Below, piece after piece: positions 38,242-49,687 of a stretch of 64,000 nt of DNA; positions within the stretch are counted from its first letter, which is position 1; every line of letters starts with the position of its first letter. Position numbers and translations under genes: made by a program. The notes below the pieces were generated by a model. That model ran no database searches and was not told the DNA's origin. It saw only the letters and a program-made list of their open reading frames with translations. Source of the DNA: Monosporascus cannonballus (lineage: Eukaryota; Ascomycota; Sordariomycetes; Xylariales); the NCBI GenBank assembly GCA_004154925.1, contig QJNS01000198.1, positions 85,370 through 149,369 on the forward strand, given 5' to 3'.

Positions 38242-38667
38242 TAGGGTTTGCAATGGGTACCCAATGGGTACCCACGGACTACCCACGACCGTGGGTGGTC
38301 TTGGCGTTTTCCCAAAAATACCCACGACTACCCACCCACGAACTAACCACCCACGGGTACCTGTGGGTATTTTTGAGTGCGTACTGATCTGCGTACTAAT
38401 CCGTATTTCCGCTAAAATATTCGCGTATACGGAACTACGCATTAAAACGAAAAGGTTAACCAATAAAAATTCCCATATTTTACTTGAATCGGAAACGTTA
38501 TCGACATTATGGGCAATTCGGAATTTTAGGTACCCACGGGTGGTTAGTCCGTGGGTAATTTTATTTTACCCACGTTCCCCTGTTAACCACCCACGTAAAT
38601 TTTTACCCACCCACGGATACCCGTGGTAGGAAATTTTAGCGTGGGTTGGTGGGTAGTGCAAACCCTA
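38242..38667. mobile_element. hAT-type MITE, 426 bp, with perfect 8-bp target duplication
   Basis: Bounded by GTCCGCGG on both sides (38234-38241 and 38668-38675). The ends form a terminal inverted repeat, TAGGGTTTGCA on the left and TGCAAACCCTA on the right. An 8-bp duplication plus this terminus is diagnostic of the hAT superfamily. The arms carry many copies of a CCCACGG/CCGTGGG-type motif in both orientations, typical of subterminal transposase-binding repeats. The middle (about 38395-38510) is AT-rich. It is too short to encode a transposase, so it depends on one elsewhere. Open frames across it are low-complexity shadows of the repeats. Confidence 0.9.
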
Positions 38668-38675
38668 GTCCGCGG

Positions 38676-40265
38676 CAGTGTCTCATCTTAGATCCCAACA
38701 TTTTCCTCTAGGCTATGCGCAGAGCCTCATTCAGGACTCGGCTGATGACTGGAGGACGAGACCTCTAGGAACAACCAGATGTCTACTAGACACTCGCTCC
38801 AGATTAATCGCGATCGCCTCGGAAACGCGCTATAAGAGGTCCGGACGTATCACCCATAGAACTGATCATCCAAGCCTTCTTTCCCAGGTGGCGGTGGTGA
38901 CCGTTGTTTTACCGAGTGACAGGTCCTACCGTTGAACGATGGATTTGCCGGAAGGAATGGTTTCCAGACATCTTAGAGAAGTAGGCGTTGAGGAGTTTTT
39001 TACTATCAGAAAGCGCTGGGCATGAGGGGGATTGGTTGGTGAAGTGGCTAAGAAGACTAGGACGACCAAATGATGGTAAGTAATATGGCTTGGTTCAGAA
39101 AGATCTCTAGCGCCATCCGGCCATATTATCCGGATGTACTTTCAACTGGTCGTAAAGTCAACCTTCTGTCACCATTTTTACACCTGTAGATTGGTGACTT
39201 CTCAACGGGCAGGGCTTTCAATCGTTATTTCGGTCATCAATGAGCAACTTAAGGGGACATACTGGAGCAAGCCAACACAATGCCTCAGCATAGCATACTG
39301 GGGAAACCCTGTCAAACCCAGGCGTCTTATCTTTAATAATGTATGCACCTGCCGTATATAGCACTTTACGACTTAGTTGTAGCATTAAAACGACTTTCAG
39401 CGGCCTAGGAAAGCCCCTTTGGACGATTGAACTATGGATGACTGGAATAGTCTGGCCCTTCTGGCAACAGGAGGCAGATTGCAGTTACTTAGGTATTTGA
39501 GTAGGTAAGTAGGTAGTTGTTGATCTGATGTTGTGGCGAGGTATGTCCGTGTTAATCAGCCGGATGGATGACTGGGCGCAGCAATGATTTGGAGGAGTCA
39601 GGAACTCATGCAAAGTGATCACCAAAAGAACAAAATATGCAACGCTCTTGCCACTTACTCAGTCGGTCCTGAGCTTTTGACGGCATCTATTCACACAACT
39701 ATCACATATGCATATGCTCGGTGGTTATTGCTTCTATCGTGAACTGAAGTTGAAATCAACACAAGTAGACCGCAGTCTCCGAGTTTCTGAAACGGTTATG
39801 TGTGCTCCACCATGGAATCATAGATACGCAGCCAGATCCGGCTTACATCAGGCTATGTGGAAGGCGCTCTTCCCTGGCCAATACCCTTTCCCAGTGGTGA
39901 CATATATAGAATGTTTGTGTTGAGCGAGTCGTAGTTTCTCGCTCTAGGGCTACTAAGCTATGGGCAAGACCTGTGTAGGCCGATTTGTTCAGGTGTTTAT
40001 GTTACCCATTCTTCCAGTCTTACACTTTTCTCTCCCTCTTCTCCGCCTCGTCGCCGCGCATTTTTTCGCCAGTCATATCCTTTTTGGTTTCTACCCAACT
40101 CGGATCAAGTATCACTATTCCGATAACGTTGTCTCTGTGGTCCGAATTACCAATAATACCGTTTCACTTGCTGCTTCGCTGCTATCGAATCTCTCGCCTA
40201 CATCACCAACCATTCATTACCCCAAGACGACTCAACGCCAAGGCAACACATAACCATCAACCAAG
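38676..40265. other. Intergenic region, no gene recognised
   Basis: Normal-composition DNA with short open frames that resemble nothing known. The last 250 bp are C/T-rich (CTTTTCTCTCCCTCTTCTCC near 40025-40044), as is common for fungal promoters and 5' leaders, and feed into the secreted-protein gene at 40266. Confidence 0.55.
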
Positions 40266-41094
40266 ATGAAGGTTCGCCTCCTGATATATTGTTTCTTTGT
40301 GTGTTACTTGGGTAGGCACTAACTATGTGCACGCTCTTCAGACTCTCGCAATTCTCGTCGCGCTTCTCGCGTCGTCAGTGACCGCTCTGCCCTCAGGGCA
40401 CTACCAACCAGCACAACAAAGTTTCGATATGATTTTCATCGCCAAAGAACATCATACCAGTACAGGTGACATCTGGAGCCTGCTCTGCTGGGGAGTGCTC
40501 ACCATGGATCTGGTGCACTGTGGCACTGATACTGAATGTGCCCGTAACGGAAGTATCATGGCCGAGGACCCTGGATGCGAAGACGCCTGCTATTGCGACA
40601 GTCGCCGGCTGTCTCAGATATTAAAGCCGCATGATCGCAGCAAGGTGTTCGACAGAGCTCATAGCCACTCAGTTGTCGAGCTGAAAGGTCACGACTCTCC
40701 AGTTGTCGAGCCAGAGCTCACAACCACAGTCGTGAAACGTCCCAACAAACACCCGAGGGATGAGCCGAAACCTCAAAGAATATTGAGCTGCGTCGAGCCC
40801 TACGCGCCTTGCACTGAAGCCGGGGCAGCAACTTGTTCCCAGACCGGCTTCGTCCACAGCGCCAATGCCGACTGCGTCTCAAATTGCATGTGCATTGCTC
40901 CTGGAATAGCTGCAGCCGGCGAGGCTGATTTGGAATATGGGAAAAGACCCAACGGATTCTCGCCTGTTTGTTCGGGATACCCTTCCAACGTAGAGGTCTG
41001 CTTGGAGAATACTGGGTGCTCTAGCGACAACAACGGTACCCTCTACATTCTTGATGGCCACCAAGAATGTATGTCGATGTGTGCCTGTGTCTGA
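40266..41094 (+). CDS. Secreted cysteine-rich protein with three six-Cys modules, 252 aa
   Basis: Model: exon 1 is only ATG AAG (40266-40271); intron 40272-40341; exon 2 40342-41094. Splicing creates a textbook signal peptide, MKTLAILVALLASSVTALP. Unspliced, the first ATG runs into a stop. The mature protein has 18 cysteines in three modules: Cys 51, 62, 68, 81, 85, 87; Cys 152, 159, 167, 180, 184, 186; Cys 212, 222, 228, 245, 249, 251. Each ends C-x3-C-x-C. The linkers contain dibasic sites RR (90-91), KR (134-135) and KR (203-204), suitable for Kex2-type cleavage into three small peptides in the secretory pathway. I do not recognise the family. Size, secretion and paired cysteines suit an effector-like, antimicrobial or cell-wall peptide. 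One N-glycosylation site (NGT, 233-235) is seen. It converges with the Ppo gene. Confidence 0.8.
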
Positions 41095-41757
41095 AAGGTC
41101 GGTGCATTGCATTTTGAATGCATGGAGCAGCCAGCGCGAGTGTTGTGATGGTTTTCTTTGAAGAGTGTGAGTAGGGTTAGACCTTGGTTGATTGGGATGG
41201 ACTTCAGTGTACCCTACTAGCATAAGCTTGTAGTATTAATAGCCTATAATTCTAATTAGGTTTCCTTTCTCTACCCGGACTATAGTAAGGGGCTTCCCAT
41301 TGTCACGCTATGAAATAATAGAATAATGCAGAATAAGAGCACCACACTGTAAAGTTAACCACCTCCAACTGCCATGATAAATGGCCGGAAGGTGGTTTCC
41401 ATTTTGGGAAAGTGGTTTTGCGCTACTTCTCGTTCTGGCCTATCACCGGCCCTTGATTGACGCCGCCAAGCACACCCGACATTGTATGTACATTACGAAG
41501 TAGTTTCCCTAGAGGTTTCGGGGGTTCCATGTTATAGAGCTCAAGTGAATGGCTTTCACTGACACCATTAAGTCGATTGGAAGATAAATCAATAGGAGAT
41601 AAATATCATATTAACTAAGGCAAGTAACCAGGGGGGAATCTGAATGAGCTCATAAGCAATGAGAGGATACCAGGCCTCTGCCTCCACAGATCAGTCTGCC
41701 TAACTACAACCCTGAGATCACCGGAAAGAGACCACGATCCAGCCAAGTAACGTCCAC
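41095..41757. terminator. Convergent 3' intergenic region
   Basis: 663 bp between two genes that end towards each other. AT-rich patches near 41235-41265 and 41575-41610 could hold polyadenylation signals for the plus-strand secreted protein and the minus-strand Ppo gene respectively. No open frame of note. Confidence 0.4.
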
Positions 41758-44700
41758 CTAATCATAGCAGATCTTCATCGTACAAGGGAACGGGAAGTAC
41801 CCCCCGCGATCCTCCCTCATGTACACGTAGAAGCCGCCGGGCCGCGGGACCTTCTTCAGCTCTCCCTGGGGCCCCGGTGCCCGCCGCACGTTCTCGAGCC
41901 TGAACACCGAGCGGAACATCTCTGTGAGCCCAACCTGCGCGAGGTCCCGCCCCAGGCACGCGTGCGGCCCCGTGCCGAAGTGGATGTAGGCGTCCAGGGA
42001 GCGTCGCGGGTTCACGTCCTCCGGGTCGGGGAAGTGGTTAGGGTCCTTGGCCGCGCCGACCTTTGGGATTGTCAGTTAGAGATAGCCGCCCGTGCACAGC
42101 AGTGGGGGCGGGTGCGAGAAAAAGGGGAGAGTGGGGGCGGCTTACGAAGCTGACGAAGACACGATCGCCCGCCTTCACGGCCACCTCGCGCCCGTCGTCC
42201 TCTCTGATCACGTCATCTACGGCCACCTCGCGATACGACCCGAACGTCCCCGCGAGCCGGATGCCCTCCATGCAGTATCCCAGCAGCAGAGAGTCGGTCT
42301 CCGTGGACGATGGCAGATTCGCGATGCGGTGCAGCTCGGGTATGTGCTTCTCGCCCTCGGGCATCAGGTAGTAGTCGACCGCTTGAGCGAACTGTGTATG
42401 TAAAAGTTAGCTTTCTGTACTAATCGGGTAATTATCACGGAGATGGATAGGTAGGCAGATGCAGATGTGGTGTAACGCACGACTTCCGCGATGTTCGGCA
42501 CCGACGCCCCGGCCGTCGGCAGCAGCTGGCTCCACGCGATGTCGTAGTTGTTGAGCCCGGCCTTCTTGAGGCCTTTGATAAGGTTGACGCCGTACGCGGC
42601 CAGCGGGTCGCCGGGGTCCGGCTTGGCGGCGAAGAAGCCCCGGAACCCGAGACCCGTGACCACATTCACGTTGGCTTCGATGAGCTTGCCGAGTTGCGTG
42701 GCGACGGCCCGTGCCGCCTGGCGCAGGGGGAAGGACTTGACGGGGTCGAAGTCGAAGAATATGCACGCGAAGATGATGGCGAGCACCATGTACAGCTCGT
42801 GCTCGGTGTAGATGCCCCGCGGGTTGCTCGCCGTCTTCAGCGGCAGGTTGAACATCCGCGCCGCGAAGTGCACCGGGCCGATGTTGCCGACGTCGCGCAC
42901 GACGTCGACGAAGTTGGTACCCGCTAGCTGGTAACTCTTCTCCCCGATCAGCCGATCGGTGATTTGCGCGTAAAACGCCTTGATGTGGGACCTCCAGTTG
43001 TCCTTGTACAGCTGCTCGTGCATGCACCGCCGCTGCCCCGCGTGCAGCGCCGAGTCGCCTGACAGCATGAACCGGCTGCCGCCGGAACCCATGAGGAAGG
43101 ACAAGCCTTCGTGCCAGGTAACCTTATACTTGTCCTGGTCGTCGAGCACGTACTGCGCCCCGCCGTATGTCGTGATGTTGACACGCTGTGGAATGCGGAC
43201 TGGCCGGTCGAAGTTGAAGTCCTGCACTCGGCCCAGGTTTGTGAGGATCCTCTTGGTCTCGCTTGGCACTGTGATGCGAGTTAGTTGCAAAACTTATTAC
43301 ATACGCATGGAACGAGGAGAGTGGGACGTACCACACATCGGGTAATGGGCGTAGACGGAGTTTTGCTTGAAGTGGTTGGGGAAAGCTCGAATGAACAGCT
43401 TATAAAACACGCAGCCCTGGTTGATGTTCAGGTCGTATGCGACCTCGTTGTAACCCCAAGACGTGAGGTAGCGCGGGCTGTAATCGGTGGTATAGAAACG
43501 GTCTCCGCGTGTCAAGCAGACAGCATCAGAGAGGACCACACGGGAAATCGTATAAGTCGGCTGCAGTCATCAGCAATTATCCCTTGAAAATGACGATCAG
43601 AAGAGGGCGAGAGCACTCACCGCGATACCGACCCCAGGGACCATCGGCTCCTTAGCCTCCTCGGCCACCAAGCCGGGGTACAGCTCGACGAAGTCGGGAT
43701 GCTCGTAGAGATGGCGAAGAGAGTCGGCGATCTCGGGGTCGGAGTTGATATCCTCGAACCTCTCGTACGGCTTCAGCCCAAAGTGCTTCCGGAACTCGTT
43801 GAGGCCGGCGATGTTCCACTTGCGGCCCTGGAGGATGCCCAGGATCTCGACCGGCTTCATGACCTGCGGCACGTTGCGACCGCCGAAGGCGCCCGCGCAG
43901 TCCTCGACACCCTCCGATATGCACCGCACGAGATCGTCGTCGCTGAATTTCCCATCAGCGCCCCGCTCGAAGCCGCCGAACACGCGCTCGCCCGGGTCCT
44001 CGGGGATGCCCCGCTCAAACTTCATAAAGCCCGTCGCCATATCCTGCGTAGACAGCGTCGCCGGGTCCTTGCCGCCGAAGAGATCTCCGAAGAACTCCTG
44101 GATCCACTTGTCGTCCTTGTCCGATATGTTGGAGTGCCATCTAGGAAGTGCAACGACGTGTGAGCTGGAGAACTACCAATTGATTGCCGGCGGGAAACTC
44201 AGTAGGGACTTCACCTGTAGCAGAGATTGAACTCAGCGGAAACCATGTTCCCTGTGCCCCTTTCGGACCCTGTCCTTGTACCGGCATTCTTGCCCATCTC
44301 CTGACGGGGGTCAAGGGTCCATGTTGTATTGCTGCGGTTAAGATTGACGATATTCCTCACATCTTGTATAGGTCAGTGTGGTTCGCACAAAATCTATATC
44401 TTGTCAAAGTAGCATATAGTCCAGTAAAGAGGTTGCACGTACTATGACAAGTCAGCTGTTGATTCACCAAGTGGCAGTCCGAGAAGTCTGAGAGGAAGCA
44501 CTTACCAATCTACTAGCGTGATGTTGATGTAAAGTCCAGAAGTGACGAGTCGGGCTGTTTGGAACAAGTCGTTATCGTACTTCTTCCACGCATCTTCGGC
44601 CTTCGTCCTGTCAAGTCCACTGGGCGGGGGCGTGAACCGGCCGCCCTCGTTGATGGCGGCGAGATTAGCGGCCACATAATTGTGGAAGCGGTTGAACATA

Positions 44701-45673
44701 ATCAGGATCACGCTGCAACCGGGAGGCATTCCATGAAGTCGCTTGTCAGCATATGCATCGGGCTTCAACATACCGTCCCTGAAAGTCCGCACGGAGTCCT
44801 GCATTTGCTGGTTGCTGCCATACAGCGGAGACAGATCCAGGTATGACGACGTCTTCGTCTTGTTCATGTCCCCGAAGTCCGTCCAGAACAAGTCATGAAT
44901 GATGATGGTAGCCCAGTACCAAAGCACCGACGAGACCTTGTTAGGATGTTTTCTATAGGTGGTCCTTTTCATGATGGACTCGAAGATAAGGCCGGGATCC
45001 GGCAAGGCCCCGAGAGGAACGACACCGGGTCTGCAGGTCCGCGCGTATGTCGAACCCGCTGCACCTAACATAGGATACATTGGGTTGTTCCAGGACCCGT
45101 CGGCCATTCGGTATTGATGCTTCTCGCCCATGTAAAGCAAAGGGGGGTGGTCTAGGGTGCACCATAGTTCGTTCAGGAAGGTGTTGGTCAGCTCTTCCCT
45201 GAGCCGCGAGTTAGTGGGCAATCCCGCCACGAGCTGGATCACATGCTCCATGATCATGGTCTTGTCATCCGTGAGTTGCTCTCCTTTGAGCTTGCTCTTT
45301 GCGAGAGCAAGCACCGTCTTGACACCTTCGTGATCGTTAGTTGGAGTCTACAGCGATTAGGATACTCGGGTATACCTTTCCATCTGATGTATTTCAGGTC
45401 CTTTGATAGGTTGCCTTTCTTCTTCGTGGTGCTGTAGGTGCCATCCCCGTGTTGAGTCGGGAGAGGACGCCGAGAAGCATGAACCAGCTGCCCAAACTGA
45501 GAGAAGGCCGCCGAGACACCCTCGCGATCAGGCTTTGGTAGAGGAGCTGGGTTCTCCTTCATAACAGGGGCGGATGACGATGTTGATGCTTTTCTTCCAT
45601 CCGTGGTGCTATGGTAATCGCTACGACCTCCATTCGTCCTATTCGCCCCAGGTGCTCCTTTCGCGCTCGCCAT
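41758..45673 (-). CDS. ppo: Psi-factor-producing oxygenase (linoleate dioxygenase-P450 fusion), 1114 aa
   Basis: Bifunctional fatty-acid oxygenase that makes hydroxylated oxylipins (psi factors) controlling sporulation and host signalling. Eight exons, minus strand: 45673-45376, 45325-44506, 44355-44215, 44140-43621, 43560-43332, 43268-42481, 42391-42146, 42060-41758. All phases agree, giving 1114 residues, normal for the family. The N-terminal peroxidase/cyclooxygenase-like domain has the distal His in IIIHDLFWTD (His243) and the catalytic Tyr419 and proximal His422 in LCYRWH. The C-terminal P450-like domain has a haem loop HFGTGPHACLGRDLA with Cys1049, so the second haem centre should form. 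The isomerase-region motif reads AGASVPNIAEVFAQA, with Glu931 where Ppo/LDS enzymes usually have Gln. Intron 2 is long (150 bp), and W373 joins directly to NIVNLNR, two residues short of relatives. Which subtype (PpoA, B or C-like) is not settled. Confidence 0.92.
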
Positions 45674-47567
45674 ACTGCGAGGATTACGGAAGATGGGACA
45701 AGATGGGTACGTAGCTTCGTGGCGATAGGATTGTCGGAGGGATAGTCTTGTCTCGCTGCGGCAGTAGGTTGATGAAGCCTAAATTCAGCCCTAGGTCCGC
45801 TTCCTCAACCTAGCACAACTCAAGAAAAGGATCGAAGAAACCCAAGAGCACATGTGCTCCAGCTACCTAATAACATTTGCCACATTATAAACAAGACGGA
45901 CTATCACTCGAAAGCAGAGCCAAGCCTTTAGGACAAGACATCTCGGGTACTCGGAGGTGACTTGGAACACGCAGCCACAGCCGCGACGCGGAGAGCTACG
46001 AGGAGTTCCGAGGATCGATATCTGGTCCATCGTCTGCTTGGTCGATAAGGAGACGGCTAGTTTAGGCGCCAATGCGGAACTTAGCCAATCCAACCGCGGC
46101 GATGGCAGTCCGCGATGCACGTTACAGGACAACGGCCCGCCAAAATCTGCGACTTAGCGGCAGGACGACGCGGGGATTGTCGAATATTTCATCGGGCAGC
46201 ATCCTAGCGGTGAAGATGGCTGGCTGAACCAAGGTGCAGGGCAGACATTGTGATATTACGCCGGCGGTTGGTCGCTTGTAGAAACATGATTAATCAATTG
46301 GTATGTCTCATTTCCTGATTGACCTCAACCGACTATCGTACTTAAAAGCATACTGGAGATACCCAGCTAAAAAGGATGTGAGGAACCATACAAGGAGGTA
46401 TTCAAGGTTGGGTCTCTCAGGGAGCCAGACGGCCGGGTACGCTGGCCGGATCATCTTTCACCTACGGCAGCACGGCTTTTCATGCGGTCCCTTACATCTT
46501 ACCGCTGGGAGGTCATCCGGCTCCTAATAACACTCTCATTTATCACTTCCTCATCACACATCAGACAAGGAACACCACAGAGAATGAGGAGAGGAGTATT
46601 CTATAAAGCTATATTCGTACAACCGTTAACTATACAGGCGTTGAGTTCACTAGATCATTCATCGGCATTGGGATTATTGAGATATAGTTACCAAGCTATA
46701 CTTAGTAGGGATGATGATCAAGAAGTCACGGGCTAGCAATGAAATGAACATCATCTGCTACTGGCCAATAGGGATAAGTCGATTTCAGCAATTACCGCAA
46801 AGACTTCACTAAATCACAACTTGTATCAAATAGTCTCATCAGTAGTGACCTAAGGAGAGTACGAATCACGTTGAAGGTGTAAAATAGGTCTAACACTATC
46901 TGAGGCCAGAAATATCCCGTAGTGGAGTTGCGGCCAAAGATTTCGACGCTAGAGCCGGTGTGCCTGCCATAGGAAGCAAAGCTCAGACTGTTGACTAATA
47001 TACTACAAGTAAGTGTGAATTGACTCGAACAACATTTATTGGTGAACTTAGACGTGCAGATGATCGGCATCAGCTAATTACCGCTTTTTGACCAGGAAGA
47101 CTCAGCTGGCGGCTTCAATAGTGTCGAATAGCTGTGGAGATCGCTGCAAGCCTCAAAAAAGTGTCACGAACAGCGCGAGCTGCTTCGTCCTTCCTGCCAT
47201 GTTTCCAGTGGGACGAAGAATCATGGCGTCCCTCTCGCCGAGACAGCGATGTATGATGATCGATCAATGACGCATCGTTTGACCATTCCCAGTCCTCCAA
47301 TTACTGACCGTCGCTGGCCCTTGACGGATGGAGCGTAGCATTAAAGGCTCGGGAACTCTTCACTTCGATGACGGTGGCTTGCTGGCGGCGGGCGGAGTAA
47401 GACCTGAACCTCATTCTTGTGCCTCCCGCATGCATCGTGTGATTCTATACAAAACTGGCGGGGAAATGTGTTTGAACAAGACATAATTGAGCTTCACGGG
47501 CACGTCATACCCCATCGCATCGCACGTTGCGCAATTCTAAACGCGTGGTTGTGCAGGTTTTGTGATA
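45674..47567. promoter_or_regulatory. Divergent intergenic region between the Ppo and DUF2235 genes
   Basis: 1.9 kb between two genes that start away from each other, so it should hold both promoters. Short open frames (for example 45863-46132, minus, and 46482-46736, plus) do not resemble proteins. I see no clear TATA element or repeated operator. A hidden gene cannot be excluded. Confidence 0.45.
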
Positions 47568-49687
47568 ATGGATAGCGGTCATCTAGTCCCCTTTGCGCAA
47601 TCCCGCAGCCGGCCTGATCCAAAGCCGCGCGGGACGGCGTCGCAGGACTTGGCACCCGAGGAGCGTCATTCCCCATATAACGCGATGAACCTCCATAATG
47701 AAGGTCGACGTGCTCCACGGAAGCTCGTGTTGTGTTTCGATGGCACCGGCAATAAGTTCCATGGAGATGACAGTGATAGCAATATCTTGAAGATCTTTAG
47801 ATGTCTGGACCGCGAAGCCGGTGACCAATGTGAGCATCGAAAAGACATTCATCCACCTAAAGCTGTCTTCTTTGCTGAATAACTTATTAGTTCATTATTA
47901 CCAGCCTGGCATTGGCACATACGTAGTGTCAAATTCATTGTCACATACGAGCGTCAGGGCTCGCTTTCGATCATGGTACATGAAGGCGAAGGATTCGGCC
48001 GTTGGGTCATCTTTTGATCACCACGTCGTGGGAGGCTATCGCTTTCTGATGCGATACTACAACTCAGGAGATGAAATCTACTTCTTCGGGTTCTCACGAG
48101 GCGCATATGTCGCTCGATTCCTCGCTGAGATGCTGGATTACGTGGGGTTGCTCTCTCACGGGAACGAGGAGATGGTCTCGTTCGCGTGGAAAGCATTCTC
48201 TCAATGGCAAAGCCGCCAGAAAGACGGTTCCGAGGAGAACAGAGCGGAGCGACGGGAGATGTACAGGTTCATGAAAGGTTTTCGGGAGACTTTCAGTCGT
48301 CCCGTGAAGAGAATCCGCTTCCTCGGTCTCTTCGACACGGTCAACTCGGTGCCTCGCTTTGAGACGGCATGGATGCAGCGATCTAAGTTTCCCTACACGG
48401 CAAGAAGCAGTGCAAAGGTATTATGAGGATCCCCAACGGGTATGATATATTTGAAAATAGCTAACGAAAGCTTAACAGGTCATCCGACACTGTGTATCGA
48501 TCGATGAACGCCGAGCAAAATTCCGGCAGGATCTCGTTTACCAAGGAACCAAACAACGTGCCAAAAATGGAGTCTCCCATCACAAACACTTCGACGGCCT
48601 GTTCCATGACAGATACCGGGAAAGACGGCATGCGATTTCGGCGTCGACGGCTGAAAAGGAAAAGACAAGAGGCAGGCGTGAGGCACTGGCCCTGGATGAG
48701 GACGAGCACGCTTTTAGGCCACATTCTCGATCCAAGTCTTGCGCTACGAACAGAGCTTGCTCTGGGAACGGCATGAGTGTTGAGGACGGGAAGTCCGAGG
48801 CATCTCGGGAAATCTACGACTCAGATTCGGATGATGAGGAGCAAGATATTGATGAAATCTGGTAATGTCATAGCTCCTCAATGTGGTCTGTAAGCGTCTA
48901 ATTAAGACATAGGTTCGCTGGAGGCCATGGCGATATCGGTGGCGGCTGGGATATCCCGGAAAACTCGAAGTCGGCAAGTCATGTGCCACTGGCTTACATG
49001 ATCAGAGAGGCCATGCGGGCTGGGCTGAATTTCGACCCTGAGAAGCTCGTCGAAATGGGCGTCGTAGAATCACTGGAGGCCGCCTATGCATTCGAAATGG
49101 CCAACGAAAATCTGAACGCAAATGATGGAACAGACATTCGTATTGACGTATCCAGTCCCAGTCCACATGAATCTCCGACAAAATCGAACGTTGACCGTGT
49201 GGACTGGGGACACTCCAACAACAAGAGCGAGCGAGACGACTATAACGGCACCGGTGAGGGGTGTCAGGACAAAAATCCTTTCCATCAAATGCTACGCAAA
49301 GCCCATCTGGCCCCTATCCACGATTCCTTGGAGTTTTCTTCCGGCCTCGGATTCTTCCCGGTCGTGAGCTGGAAGCTTATGGAATACCTGCCTTTCCGCC
49401 GTATGGATCTGCAACCCAACGGCTCCTGGAAGCCCATCCGCTGGCCCCTTCCCTGTGGCGAAGTGAGAGATATCCCACACACGGCGCGGGTCCATGGGTC
49501 TGTCATCAGGAGAATGAAGCTCGATGAGAACTACCGTCCGGGCAACTTGATCGTTGGTGGCGGAGGACGCGGGACGCGGATTGCACCCAAAGACCGCGGT
49601 ATCGGCGAGTGGGAATGTGTTCAAGATCCCGGCGACCCGATCGGCGAAATCTGGGTGAAGAAGATTGCTCCACCGCATGACACCTGA
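47568..49687 (+). CDS. DUF2235 alpha/beta-hydrolase domain protein, 648 aa
   Basis: Four exons (47568-47829, 47891-48417, 48479-48861, 48913-49687) join in frame to 648 residues. The family is a predicted serine hydrolase, related to the Tle1 phospholipase fold. Landmarks in order are LVLCFDGTGN (residues 53-62), the nucleophile elbow GFSRGAY with Ser156, LGLFDTVNSV with a candidate catalytic Asp, and WFAGGHGDIGGGW (391-403), which supplies the His/Asp region. A charged insert rich in Asp, Glu and Ser (about residues 340-390, ending DSDSDDEEQDIDE) lies just before the WFAGGHGD motif and is probably a disordered loop. No signal peptide or membrane span is seen, so it is likely cytosolic. The start is the ATG at 47568; an in-frame GTG two codons upstream is not a fungal start. 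The substrate in fungi is unknown. It is divergent from the Ppo gene. Confidence 0.9.

Noticed and set aside
38190..38629. Several open frames across the repeat-rich segment
   Set aside because: They are translations of the hAT MITE's CCCACGG repeats on both strands, not genes.
42407..43027. 206-codon minus-strand frame overlapping the Ppo P450 domain
   Set aside because: Out-of-frame shadow of exon 6; Arg/Ala-rich composition comes from GC-rich third positions of the real frame.
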